Assembly: GCA_965372135.1 (NCBI GenBank)
Contig: CBDVBD010000026.1
Span: forward strand, 1 to 26,627
Direction: 5' to 3'
Length of the DNA stretch: 26,627 bases
From: CBDVBD01 sp965372135
GTDB taxonomy: Bacteria > Electryoneota > RPQS01 > CBDVBD01
Positions 15,761 to 24,500 of this stretch are shown here, piece by piece (the stretch's first letter is position 1; every line of letters begins with the position of its first letter). A program made the position numbers and the translations under genes. The notes under the pieces were generated by a model. The model saw only the letters and a program-made list of their open reading frames with translations. It made no database searches and was not told where the DNA came from.

Positions 15761-17434
15761 TTAATTGTTGGGGCTGTGAATGGGAACTTTCATGGTAAAA
15801 CAGGTCCCCTGACCAACTTTGCTGTCAATGTCAAATTTCACCCCGTATTCAGACAACAATTTGTAAGATGTTGATAAGCCCAAGCCGGTACCCACCGGTT
15901 CACCATCGGATTCGCTTCCCTGGATGGGCTTAGTAGTGAAAAACGGGCTGAAGAGCTGTGGGATATTCTCCTTGGGGATTCCGCAGCCGGTATCTTCAAT
16001 ATCAATCAATATCCAGTCTTTATCGGTTCCGGTTCGCACTGTCAACTGTTTATCCTTGGTGTTATACATGGCGTCCAATGCGTTTCTAATGATATTGGTC
16101 AAGGATTGGGAATAATCGCTGTACACGCCGATGATTTCAGGTAAAGGTTCATGAAATTTGTACACTTTTTCCACGTTATGTTTGAAATCGAGATCGGATT
16201 CCAAGAACTTCAACTCTTCCTTCAGTAATTGGTTGAGATCGATACTGACTGACATTTTCCCCTGTTCCAAGCGACTCTTGAACATCAGATTCTTGACAAT
16301 TCCAGCGATCTTATTGGCTTGTTCGATAATCGACTTCAACTCTTCGCTTTCCCCGGATTTCATCATCATGAACTGGCTGAGCCCGATGATCCCCATCAAA
16401 GGGGAATTTATATTATGTGCGATCCCGCTTGACATCATGCCAATGGAAGCCAGCTTTTGCTCCTGAACCAGCTCGATCTCCATTTCCCGTTGTTTTTCTT
16501 CCAACATTTTCTTTTCAGTAACATCTCGAATCAACACCTGTACCTTCTTTTGATCTCCCAGTTCCACCACCCTAGCACTAAGATCAGCACGTATAGTTTT
16601 ACCTCTGCGGATTTTAACTGGCACATCGTCCAGATGAGCACTGCCGCGGTTCACCGCCTCATTGAAAAAATCCATAAGCCGTGAGGAATCTTCACCGGGA
16701 TCCAATAATCCTAAGTCTTTTCCAATCAATTTATTGCGTTGGAAATCCGTCATCAATACCGCCTGCTGGTTGGCGCCGACAATTTTCCCGGTAGCGCTAT
16801 CCAGCAGGAAGATGCTGTCATTGGCATATTCAAATAAGGTGCGGTACTTCTGCTCGGAGGCTTTTAACTGTTCGGTGCGTTGTTCCACCAAACGTTCCAG
16901 GTGCTTCTGATAGAGCAGGTTTAATTCTTCGAGCTCTTTACGTTCAACTAAAAGTGATGCTTTTTCCGACGCTTTTTCCACCACGGCTAAGAAAATATCG
17001 CGACCAATGGGTTTGGTAATGTAGTCATAGGCACCGGCACGGACAGCTCTCGCGGCAGTGTCGATATTGGGATCACCGGTGATGGTAATTAACTGAGTTT
17101 CCTGGTTGGTTTTTCGAACATGTTTCAGGACATCGATCCCGCTGGCGTCGGGCAGAATAATGTCAGCGATGACAACTTGATAATTATTTTTCTCAATCAA
17201 GTCCACAGCGCTGGAGAAGTCTTCAGCGGTATCAACCACATAATGGGCTTTTTTCAGGATGGCTTTTAACGTAGAGCGACTGGATGGTTCATCATCAACC
17301 ACTAACACTCGTTCAATTTCCTTCTCTTGAAGGGGGTTTAACCTTCTTGAAAGATGTTGATGGGATGGGAGTCCCTGACTGACTGTACTACGCTCCACTT
17401 TTGATGTGATGGAACCTTGGGATCTGACACTCAT
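15761..17434 (-). CDS. Hybrid histidine kinase: receiver-coiled coil-PAS-HisKA-HATPase
   Basis: 557 residues, no membrane segment, so cytoplasmic. After a ~40-residue variable N-terminus comes a receiver domain (~41-160) with acidic DDE (47-49), phospho-acceptor Asp91 (VVIADIILPD) and Lys141 (TKP). A coiled coil follows (~165-195, QRTEQLKASEQKYR), then a PAS domain (~197-315, ending LIRDVTEKKMLEEKQ). The DHp H-box is GIAHNINSPL with phospho-acceptor His340 followed by Asn rather than the usual Glu. The HATPase domain has N447/N451 (NIIRNALDAM), DTGCGIP, FSPFFTTKP and GTGLGL. The order receiver-first suggests that phosphorylation of the receiver by a partner controls the kinase. It is last of three linked genes, 46 bases after the previous stop, with GGGGTG upstream of ATG. 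No DNA-binding output is present. Confidence 0.93.
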   Translation of the reverse strand: MSVRSQGSITSKVERSTVSQGLPSHQHLSRRLNPLQEKEIERVLVVDDEPSSRSTLKAILKKAHYVVDTAEDFSSAVDLIEKNNYQVVIADIILPDASGIDVLKHVRKTNQETQLITITGDPNIDTAARAVRAGAYDYITKPIGRDIFLAVVEKASEKASLLVERKELEELNLLYQKHLERLVEQRTEQLKASEQKYRTLFEYANDSIFLLDSATGKIVGANQQAVLMTDFQRNKLIGKDLGLLDPGEDSSRLMDFFNEAVNRGSAHLDDVPVKIRRGKTIRADLSARVVELGDQKKVQVLIRDVTEKKMLEEKQREMEIELVQEQKLASIGMMSSGIAHNINSPLMGIIGLSQFMMMKSGESEELKSIIEQANKIAGIVKNLMFKSRLEQGKMSVSIDLNQLLKEELKFLESDLDFKHNVEKVYKFHEPLPEIIGVYSDYSQSLTNIIRNALDAMYNTKDKQLTVRTGTDKDWILIDIEDTGCGIPKENIPQLFSPFFTTKPIQGSESDGEPVGTGLGLSTSYKLLSEYGVKFDIDSKVGQGTCFTMKVPIHSPNN

Positions 17435-17480
17435 TTTTCACCCCATTAGTAGACTTCTTGTCCTTCGGAACAGCTTGTAT

Positions 17481-18554
17481 TCAATCCGTTAGCAGTTTTT
17501 CAATCAGTTCTTTTATATCGTTCATTCTAAAGGGTTTAGGTAAGAATCCATCGGCATTATTTTTCTCGGCTAATGCCTGCGCCTTTTCTGCACCAAATCC
17601 GGTAATGACGATAACCGGCAGTTCCGGTTTTTGCGCTTTAATCTCTTTGAGAAGATCGATGCCCGACATTCCGGGCATGTTTATGTCAGTAATAACGAGA
17701 TCGACATTGTTGGATTTGAATACTTCCAGTGCAGTTTCACCGTCTTCAGCAGTTTTAGTCTCAAAGCCCAACAACGTTAACAGCTTAGATAGCGATTGTA
17801 ACATGAATTCTTCATCATCCACCACCAGTATGGTAGCCGATGTTCCCCGATCATCATGGGATGATACTACACTGGATTTAATGGTGGAATGTTCCAGGTC
17901 CACCATAGTGATTTCACTCAGAGCATATTGCTTGATTTTTGGATTGACAATACGGGCTAATTCGGATACCACTTTCTTTATCTTGGAAACTTCGCTTTCG
18001 ATAAACGAAAGGGATTCCTCGGCAGCAAAATTTTCCTGCTCCACAGCACCCCGGAGGAATTCGGCGCTCGCCAGGATTACACTTAATGGTGTGTTGATTT
18101 GATCGTTAACGGTAACCGCTGTCTGGGTGATGGCTTTTAGGCGTTCTTCTTGGATCTCTTTTTCGCGGACTTTCTTCAGCAGTCGTCTCCGTTCCAATCC
18201 CCGACGGACACGGATCAAGAGTTCCTCATCCTCACAGGGTTTGATAATATAATCGAAGGCACCCTGCTGTAGTGCCTCAATCGCTGACTTCACCGATGCG
18301 AATCCGGTGATCATGATTACTACTGTATCCGGGCTGATATCTTTCGATTTCTTCAGAATATTAATCCCACCTTCGTCCTGCAGAACAAGGTCGGTCAATA
18401 AAAGATCAAACGATTCGGACTCGAGGAGTTTCATTGCCTCTTTAGCAGTGGAAGCAATTGAAACATTGAACCCGTCATGTTTTAATACGCCCTCTAAACC
18501 CATGAGAACGATACGGTCGTCATCAACAACCAATATACGTTCCGGAGAAATCAT
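17481..18554 (-). CDS. Receiver-degenerate DHp-receiver protein (phosphorelay scaffold)
   Basis: 357 residues from ATG 18552-18554. The start is chosen because this ATG overlaps the TGA of the upstream kinase (ATGA) and has GAGGAG 8 bases before it; a longer in-frame start at 18605 would lie inside the upstream gene. The first receiver is ~5-125 (DDD 11-13, Asp55 in LLLTDLVLQD, Lys105 in IIKP). A helical region ~125-205 follows the HisKA dimerization pattern, with TVNDQINTPLSVI where a kinase would have xxxHEINNPLxxI, so the phospho-accepting His is Asp151 and the adjacent Glu is Gln152. There is no ATP-binding domain. The second receiver is ~241-357 (DDE, Asp290 in LVITDINMPGMSG, Lys340 in LPKPF). 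It cannot autophosphorylate. It most likely relays or sinks phosphate from, or dimerizes with, the flanking kinases. Confidence 0.9.
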   Translation of the reverse strand: MISPERILVVDDDRIVLMGLEGVLKHDGFNVSIASTAKEAMKLLESESFDLLLTDLVLQDEGGINILKKSKDISPDTVVIMITGFASVKSAIEALQQGAFDYIIKPCEDEELLIRVRRGLERRRLLKKVREKEIQEERLKAITQTAVTVNDQINTPLSVILASAEFLRGAVEQENFAAEESLSFIESEVSKIKKVVSELARIVNPKIKQYALSEITMVDLEHSTIKSSVVSSHDDRGTSATILVVDDEEFMLQSLSKLLTLLGFETKTAEDGETALEVFKSNNVDLVITDINMPGMSGIDLLKEIKAQKPELPVIVITGFGAEKAQALAEKNNADGFLPKPFRMNDIKELIEKLLTD

Positions 18555-20818
18555 GTTTTCTGCTCCTCGATTGTTTCGCCTAAGGGTAGTGAAACCTGAA
18601 AGCAAGTTCCATCTTGATTAGTATTTACCACTTCGATATCGCCGTCTAAGCTCTCCAATATCCCCCGAACCACTGACAATCCCAGTCCAACTCCTTGCGA
18701 GTCCTTTTTTGTACTGAAGAAGGGTTCAAAAACATAGTCTAAATCGTTATTGGCAATTCCCATTCCGGTATCCGAGACTAACACTTTTACTCGGGAGTTT
18801 TTCTGTTTCAGGTCGATGGTGATTTTTCCACCACCGGGCATTGCTTCGATGGAATTTAACACCAAATTCAGGAATACCTGGTGTAGATCGGAATAGGAAC
18901 CTCGTACCGGTGAGGTACGATCCGACAATTTCAAATCCACCTCTACCTTTGCTTTACGGCAGGTGGGTTCGAGCAGAGTATATACCCCTCGAATCAATGA
19001 TGGTAAATCTATATCCTCGATTTCCATGGAACGGGGACGATGCACATCCAACAGCCGATGCACGATATTGGCAATGCGATTTAGTCCTTCGGACACCAAA
19101 GAAACCCGAAATGTCTCATCGTAGTCGTCTTTTAAGTGTACGGCAATCAGGTTGAAATTGCTTTTAATGCCCTGGAGTGGATTGTTGATTTCATGCGCAA
19201 CAGCGGCAGCCAGTCTCCCGGTAGCTGCTAATTTTTCCGATCGAATCAGTTTGCCTTCCAAGGCTTTTTTCTCTGTCAAATCTTCCCCAAATCCAATCCA
19301 GCCGGTCATTTCCCCCGATTCGTCGGTAACCCGGCTTTCAGTCCATAAGAAGTCGATGGTACGTTCATCCTTGGTGCGAATCGGGAACTCAAACGGAAGC
19401 ATTAATGCTAGTGGTTTAGATTTCCATCTGGCAACGTGCTTAGAATCGATAAATGGTAAAGGATTATTAGGGAAAATAATAGCGGCTTCTTTGCCCAACA
19501 CCTCCGACTTGGGATATCCGGAAATGGTTTCCGCCAATCTATTGAAGAGGTTAATCCGGTTGTTCAAATCGAATCCCACCACAAACAGGTTGACGTTTTC
19601 AATAATCTCTTCAATAAAATTCTTCTGATTGCGCAGCTCTATTTCCGAAGCTCGTAGCTCTTTTTCCAATTCCCAACGATGTACCGCAACGGCAATCTTG
19701 GAAGCAACTGTTTTCAGCAACCGCTTTTCTTCCGGGAAAAATTTCCTTTTTTGCCGATAGGCAACTTCAATACTGCCGGTAACACGGCCCCTTAGTTCGA
19801 TATCGGTCGATATTCGAGGATAAGATTTCCTGATTTGCCCATTGGTAAAAGTCCGGTCGTCGACTATAAGTCGAACCTGCGCCAAGGCAGGAAACTGGAA
19901 AGCACGGGGGAGTTTTTTAGCACATTGTTCGAGCCATTGGCACAAATCCGTACTAACTTCCAATGACCGGCTGAGGTCATAGAGAAACGACTGTTCCTTG
20001 ACCCGTTTTTTCAAATGCTGATGCAACTGTTCCGATTTGGATTCCAGACGTTTCTTCTCTGTGATGTCCCGAGCGACTCCTTCCAGAATCACGGAATTAT
20101 TCTTATCCCTCACCGGATAGATGGATTGTGATATCCAAATCACTTGCCCGTCTGGAACGGTCACACGATATTCGATAAGAGGATAGGTGCGTCCCACCAG
20201 GGTTTTTTGGATTTGCTCCTTCACCAGAGGGACATCATCGGGATGCATGATTTTGAACAGAAACCGGGAATTTTCATAAAAATCGGATGCCGGGAAACCG
20301 AACACCTGTTCAACCTGCTCCCCGATAAACAGGCACTGACCTTCCGGAGTATAGCGAATCATGATATCCCGGGAACTTTCCACCAAGTTACGATATTTCC
20401 GTTCGGAAGCCTTCAGTTCCTCCTGATAAATACGATTCTGTTGTTCCAACTGGTAGCGATCCATGGCTAAGCGAACCGTTTGACCAAGTTCGCTTAATAT
20501 AGGAGGTTTCTTTAGGTAGTAATATACCTGCTCCTTAATTGCTTCGATAGCATCTTCCAACTCCCCGGCACCGGAAACAATCACGGATTGCACACCGGGA
20601 TGGTGACGTTTCAGCTCGCGTATCAACGACAAGCCGTCCATACCGGGCAATCTCAAGTCCACCAAAGCAACATGTACCGGAAATTTCGAAGCTATCCGTA
20701 ATGCATCTTCACCACAGGAAGCAACCTCAATCTGATAGCCCAATTCATCCAGGTAGCGATGGAACACCTCTACAACTGTGGGTTCATCATCGATAACCAG
20801 CAGGTTCCCCTGCGACAT
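18551..20818 (-). CDS. Hybrid histidine kinase: receiver-PAS-GAF-PAS-HisKA-HATPase
   Basis: 755 residues, soluble. The receiver is 1-120 (DDE 10-12, Asp54 in ALVDLRLPGMDG, KKP 103-105). PAS1 is ~140-260 (with a PAC end VARDITEKKRLE). A GAF-like region is ~275-385 (FLYDLSRSLEVSTD... VASKIAVAVHRWELEKELR). PAS2 is ~400-520 (ends GFGEDLTEKKALEGKL). The DHp has a full H-box AAAVAHEINNPLQGI with His542. The catalytic domain has N651/N655 (NLVLNSIEAM), DTGMGI (683-688), FEPFFSTK and GVGLGLS. All kinase motifs are intact, so this is the likely phosphate source of the operon. It is the first gene of the three, with a strong ribosome site GGAGGTG (plus 20821-20827) two bases before ATG. The stop overlaps the next start. 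Signals are unknown; three sensory domains suggest cytoplasmic ligands or redox/energy cues. Confidence 0.94.
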   Translation of the reverse strand: MSQGNLLVIDDEPTVVEVFHRYLDELGYQIEVASCGEDALRIASKFPVHVALVDLRLPGMDGLSLIRELKRHHPGVQSVIVSGAGELEDAIEAIKEQVYYYLKKPPILSELGQTVRLAMDRYQLEQQNRIYQEELKASERKYRNLVESSRDIMIRYTPEGQCLFIGEQVEQVFGFPASDFYENSRFLFKIMHPDDVPLVKEQIQKTLVGRTYPLIEYRVTVPDGQVIWISQSIYPVRDKNNSVILEGVARDITEKKRLESKSEQLHQHLKKRVKEQSFLYDLSRSLEVSTDLCQWLEQCAKKLPRAFQFPALAQVRLIVDDRTFTNGQIRKSYPRISTDIELRGRVTGSIEVAYRQKRKFFPEEKRLLKTVASKIAVAVHRWELEKELRASEIELRNQKNFIEEIIENVNLFVVGFDLNNRINLFNRLAETISGYPKSEVLGKEAAIIFPNNPLPFIDSKHVARWKSKPLALMLPFEFPIRTKDERTIDFLWTESRVTDESGEMTGWIGFGEDLTEKKALEGKLIRSEKLAATGRLAAAVAHEINNPLQGIKSNFNLIAVHLKDDYDETFRVSLVSEGLNRIANIVHRLLDVHRPRSMEIEDIDLPSLIRGVYTLLEPTCRKAKVEVDLKLSDRTSPVRGSYSDLHQVFLNLVLNSIEAMPGGGKITIDLKQKNSRVKVLVSDTGMGIANNDLDYVFEPFFSTKKDSQGVGLGLSVVRGILESLDGDIEVVNTNQDGTCFQVSLPLGETIEEQKT

Positions 20819-21033
20819 TTCACCTCCAACGCGGAGTTATTTGACTGGAAATGGGTGGGAATAATTGATTTGATAACCATAGAAAACCGGGAAATCCTAT
20901 CTTTTAAAGGTACAAAAAAATCACAAAATATTCAAGGTGCTTCAGAATATTCATGAGAATAAAAATTCAACCGGAATGACATTTCTTATGGTTTTTATAG
21001 TTTCTATGTGGGGGTATTTCGGGGCTTTCGAAC
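20819..21033 (-). promoter_or_regulatory. Leader of the kinase operon
   Basis: 215 bases between the STAS gene end (21034) and the kinase start (20818). It holds the strong ribosome site CACCTCC (plus 20821-20827, GGAGGTG on the coding strand), an AT-rich middle, and two AATATTC copies (20927-20933 and 20946-20952). The second copy is part of the palindrome GAATATTC (20945-20952). No terminator follows the STAS gene here, so the four genes may be partly co-transcribed. I could not support a specific promoter. Confidence 0.35.
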
Positions 21034-21384
21034 TCATTTCTGGGCTTGGGTGGATGCTTTAAAAGCATCTTCTACGGAGTCGTAGATATCAAACAGTCTG
21101 GTTAGGTTTGCCATTTCAAATAAAATCCTGAGGCTTGGATTTAACCCCACTACTTTTAGTTCTCCATCCTGCCTGACCAGTACTTTAAAAAAATGGATCA
21201 GTACGCCCAAGAAGGAACTGTCGGCAAAATTTACCGGGCTCAGGTCAACCAGAATGCTCTTTTCGCCACGTTCCACAAGTTCTGACAACACGTTCCGAAA
21301 TTCCCAAGCGTTTTGTAAAGTCGCTCTTTCCCCTTCTATTCTAACGACAATGGCGCTTTCTTCCTGACGGACACTAATATCCAT
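21034..21384 (-). CDS. STAS-domain anti-sigma factor antagonist-like protein
   Basis: 116 residues from ATG 21382-21384, chosen because GGAGG (plus 21389-21393) is 4 bases upstream. A longer start at 21435 would add 17 residues (MCDENTCDKRKF...) without homology. It is a single STAS domain like SpoIIAA/RsbV: strand MDISVRQEESAIVVRIEGE, helix NAWEFRNVLSELVERG, then ILVDLSPVNFADSSFLGVL with the switch Ser56/Ser57. Partner kinases (RsbW/SpoIIAB type) phosphorylate such a serine to release an anti-sigma factor or other target; no such kinase or PP2C phosphatase is in the window. The residue after DSS is Phe rather than the common Gly/Gln. Its position directly upstream of the receiver-kinase operon suggests a shared signalling circuit. 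Confidence 0.9.
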   Translation of the reverse strand: MDISVRQEESAIVVRIEGERATLQNAWEFRNVLSELVERGEKSILVDLSPVNFADSSFLGVLIHFFKVLVRQDGELKVVGLNPSLRILFEMANLTRLFDIYDSVEDAFKASTQAQK

Positions 21385-21536
21385 CTTGCCTCCGTATGCA
21401 AATTTTCGCTTATCACAGGTGTTTTCATCACACAAAGTAGCAAAAAATATGCCCTGTAGGAATTCAATAACATCGCCATAAAGGTCTTAGTGCGAATTTA
21501 AGGGTCAGATTTACTGAATCAATATGGTAGGATAGT

Positions 21537-21569
21537 AAAAAAAACGCATCCCGCCGAAGCGGGATGCGT
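21537..21569 (-). terminator. Strong rho-independent terminator of the giant secreted-protein gene
   Basis: An 11-bp perfect stem (ACGCATCCCGC, 21544-21554, with its complement 21559-21569) carries loop CGAA on plus, that is UUCG closed by C-G on the minus-strand RNA. It is followed on the minus strand by eight T (plus A-run 21537-21544). It lies 23 bases after the stop of the gene ending at 21592. Confidence 0.92.
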
Positions 21570-21591
21570 GTTATTGGTGAATGGAAATTTG

Positions 21592-24500
21592 CTATTTAAT
21601 CAGGACCATCTTCTTCAGATCCTGGAAGTCATTCGCCGAGATACGGTAGAAGTAGAGTCCGGAAGCCAGCATGGTGCCGTCGAACTCTGCAGTATAACGC
21701 CCGGCATCCATAGTACGGTTGATCACTGTAGTGACTTTCCGACCCATGATGTTGTAGACTTCCAGCATCACATTCGACCGTTCGCGGAGGTCAAAGCGGA
21801 TCCTGGTCATCGGGTTAAATGGGTTCGGATAGTTCTGATACAGTGCATACTCCAGAGGCAGTAACTCTTCCTCAGGTACAAAGTCCACCACCGTCACCTG
21901 GAGAGGTATAGTCACCTCAGGATTGATGGTGTTGTTATGGATGATGAGGTCTGCCTCCCAAATATCACCGATCTGACTGGTATCCGGAACTTCAAATGTC
22001 ACCGTGATCAACTGCGCATCACCAGGATCGACTGTTCCCTGAAGTGGTGATATAGTTGCCCACGGTTCATCCGTTTCGTCGAGTCCCAAAGAATGGAAGC
22101 GCACCGGACCGACTGACGTTGATCTGGTTTCTACGCTCCTGGTCTTTGTGGACCTGGAATCGGAAGCCACTTGTACCGGCATCGTTCTGCTTCCTTGTGA
22201 TGGTGCAATCTCAATACCAGCATCGGTTTCAATCAATTCGATGTTGAAATCCAGGGTACCATCACCTGTGTTGGAGATGTTGAAGGTCTCATCCTGCGTA
22301 GTACCAGCCGCCATAGCAACAGTTATGGAGGTCACATCTAACCCGATGATGGGTTGCGGCAGGAAGAAATTCATCGTGTGAGTCTGACCTTCCACAATGG
22401 TTACCGTGTCGGATTCGGAGTTGTACCCGAATTTGGATGCGGTCACGGTGTAGTGACCGGTCAGAATCCCGAGCATCTCATAGAATCCAGTAGCGTCGGT
22501 GTATGCGGTATCTTCCCCACACACTACCATGGCGTCTTCAATGGGATCGTCGTCTTCAGCTTCTCGCACATACCCTTCCAGGTCTCCTTCAGGTGGCGGA
22601 CCACCCCAGAAAGATACTGAGGTTTGATTGGCAAATTGGTAGGGTCCAACACCGTTGTAGTTCAGCTCGATACCCACCGTACCATCTGCATTCTCCACGC
22701 CACAGGTCGCTTCGTTTAGCGGCGGGCTTAAGGTGTTAAAGTTAATGTAGACAGCGTTATCACTGGTCAGTATCCACTGAAAGGTGTTTGCTCCACCAGT
22801 TCCATAATGCGGTACACCAGTAAACTGAACGATGAACCAACCGGGTCCAGAATCATAATAGTAATGTACCGTTCCACCGGAAGCCGGATTAAGGTCATCC
22901 CAGAATGCTGCAATGGTATTGTTCGGTTCCGGTGTGCTCGGCAAACTTGAATTTGACAAGGTAGCAGAAGTCGAAGTGAACGTTAAGAAACCATTGGAAC
23001 ATATCCGTATGGTACTATAGGTATTACCATAGTATGTGTAATCAAATCCAATGTTAAACGGACCAAGATTCTCGTCATCGCCTATGGTCAAAGGAGTTCC
23101 CACACCGGTGATGTCATTCCAGAAGTATGGAATCACGTTCCAAGGTGATTGTACTCCACCAGTGAAGGATGCCGCTTCGCCTTCGTTAGGCACCTCGTCT
23201 TTCGCAACGATGGTCCAGGTGTAGGTCATGGTGGGATTAGGCACCCCGTTAGTATAAGTTTCTACACCGGGCTGTACATCGGCGATGAAGGTACCGTCAC
23301 GGTAGAGGGTCAATTCATCCAGGTCCACGCAAGGAGAACCATCCATATTTACCGTAGGATCATCCCATGTGAGCACCATGGAATCCTCTGTAGCATTGGC
23401 GGTACCGAAAAAATTAGTCGGTGGTCCAGGAGCCATGTTACACCGTGCGGTGTCGGAATTGGAAGTGCCGCTTTCCTGACCATTGTCGTAGTAAGCGGTT
23501 ACATAGTATTCGTGAAGTACGTTCTCCACCAGACCGATGTCGAAATACTCAGTACTATAGCTGGTGTCGATGTAAACGTTATCACGATAGATCATGTAGT
23601 ATAGAAGGAGCTGGTCAGTCTCATCACGAGCGATCGACCGGCTGGCATCCAACGTCCTTCCAGCCTGATTCCGGGTGTTCCAGGTTAGCTGAGGCGCTAC
23701 GTACGAGAAGGATCTGGTTACTTCCCTTTCCACACGCCGCGGACCGACAGCTTTCTCTTTGGTGGAAACAGGTGCCAGCGATTCCGCGGTTGAACCAACC
23801 GGCAATTCCGCGTACTCGGAGCCCGAAGGTCCTAAGGAAAGCAAGCGACCGTCTTCTTCAGCGCCCAGGTAACTCCGAATCATCCAATCATGAGTAGTCC
23901 ACAGATGCCACCAGGGTTCGATGTCATAATACCAGTAGGAACGCAGGTCGGGACTGGAAATATCAGCACCCATGCCGGGACCGATCTGTCCGGGCGGGAA
24001 TTGTACCACTACCCAGAAATCATCGGTGCTTTCCAGATAGAGGTCATTCCATTCCACGATTGCCCAATCCGCTGCAGCCGGTGCGGACACATTAAAGACT
24101 TCATCCAGAGGATTATCAATGTCCGGCACGCCGTTCAAATCCTCACATGCCATCACCAACGGATAAGGATCAGCCCTTTCCGCAAGGAATGAGGCATACC
24201 GGAAGTGAATCGGCGGGATCATCTCCGGTTCCGGTGGGAAAGAAAAGCGCACTGCGAAGTAATCATGGTTTCCACTGGGATCTATGACTCGAAACCAGGT
24301 CTCCGATGTCCCGTCGTCGTAAATGATCGACAGCGGTGGGTTGGGTGATCCGCCAGGAGCAACCCAACGGAGACGGATACGGTCATCGTAATTACCGTTA
24401 GCGGTCAGGTTAATCGGCGGTAACTCACCCCAGATCACTTCTAGCTCTTCACTAAATGCACTCTGTGACGGCGGTGGCAATACGTTCAAGTCTGTACAGG

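Noticed and set aside
17458..18102. Long plus-strand open frame (214 codons) opposite the receiver-DHp-receiver gene
   Set aside because: It is the antisense shadow of a gene with clear receiver motifs. Its translation is Ser-rich with no recognisable domain and has no ribosome site.
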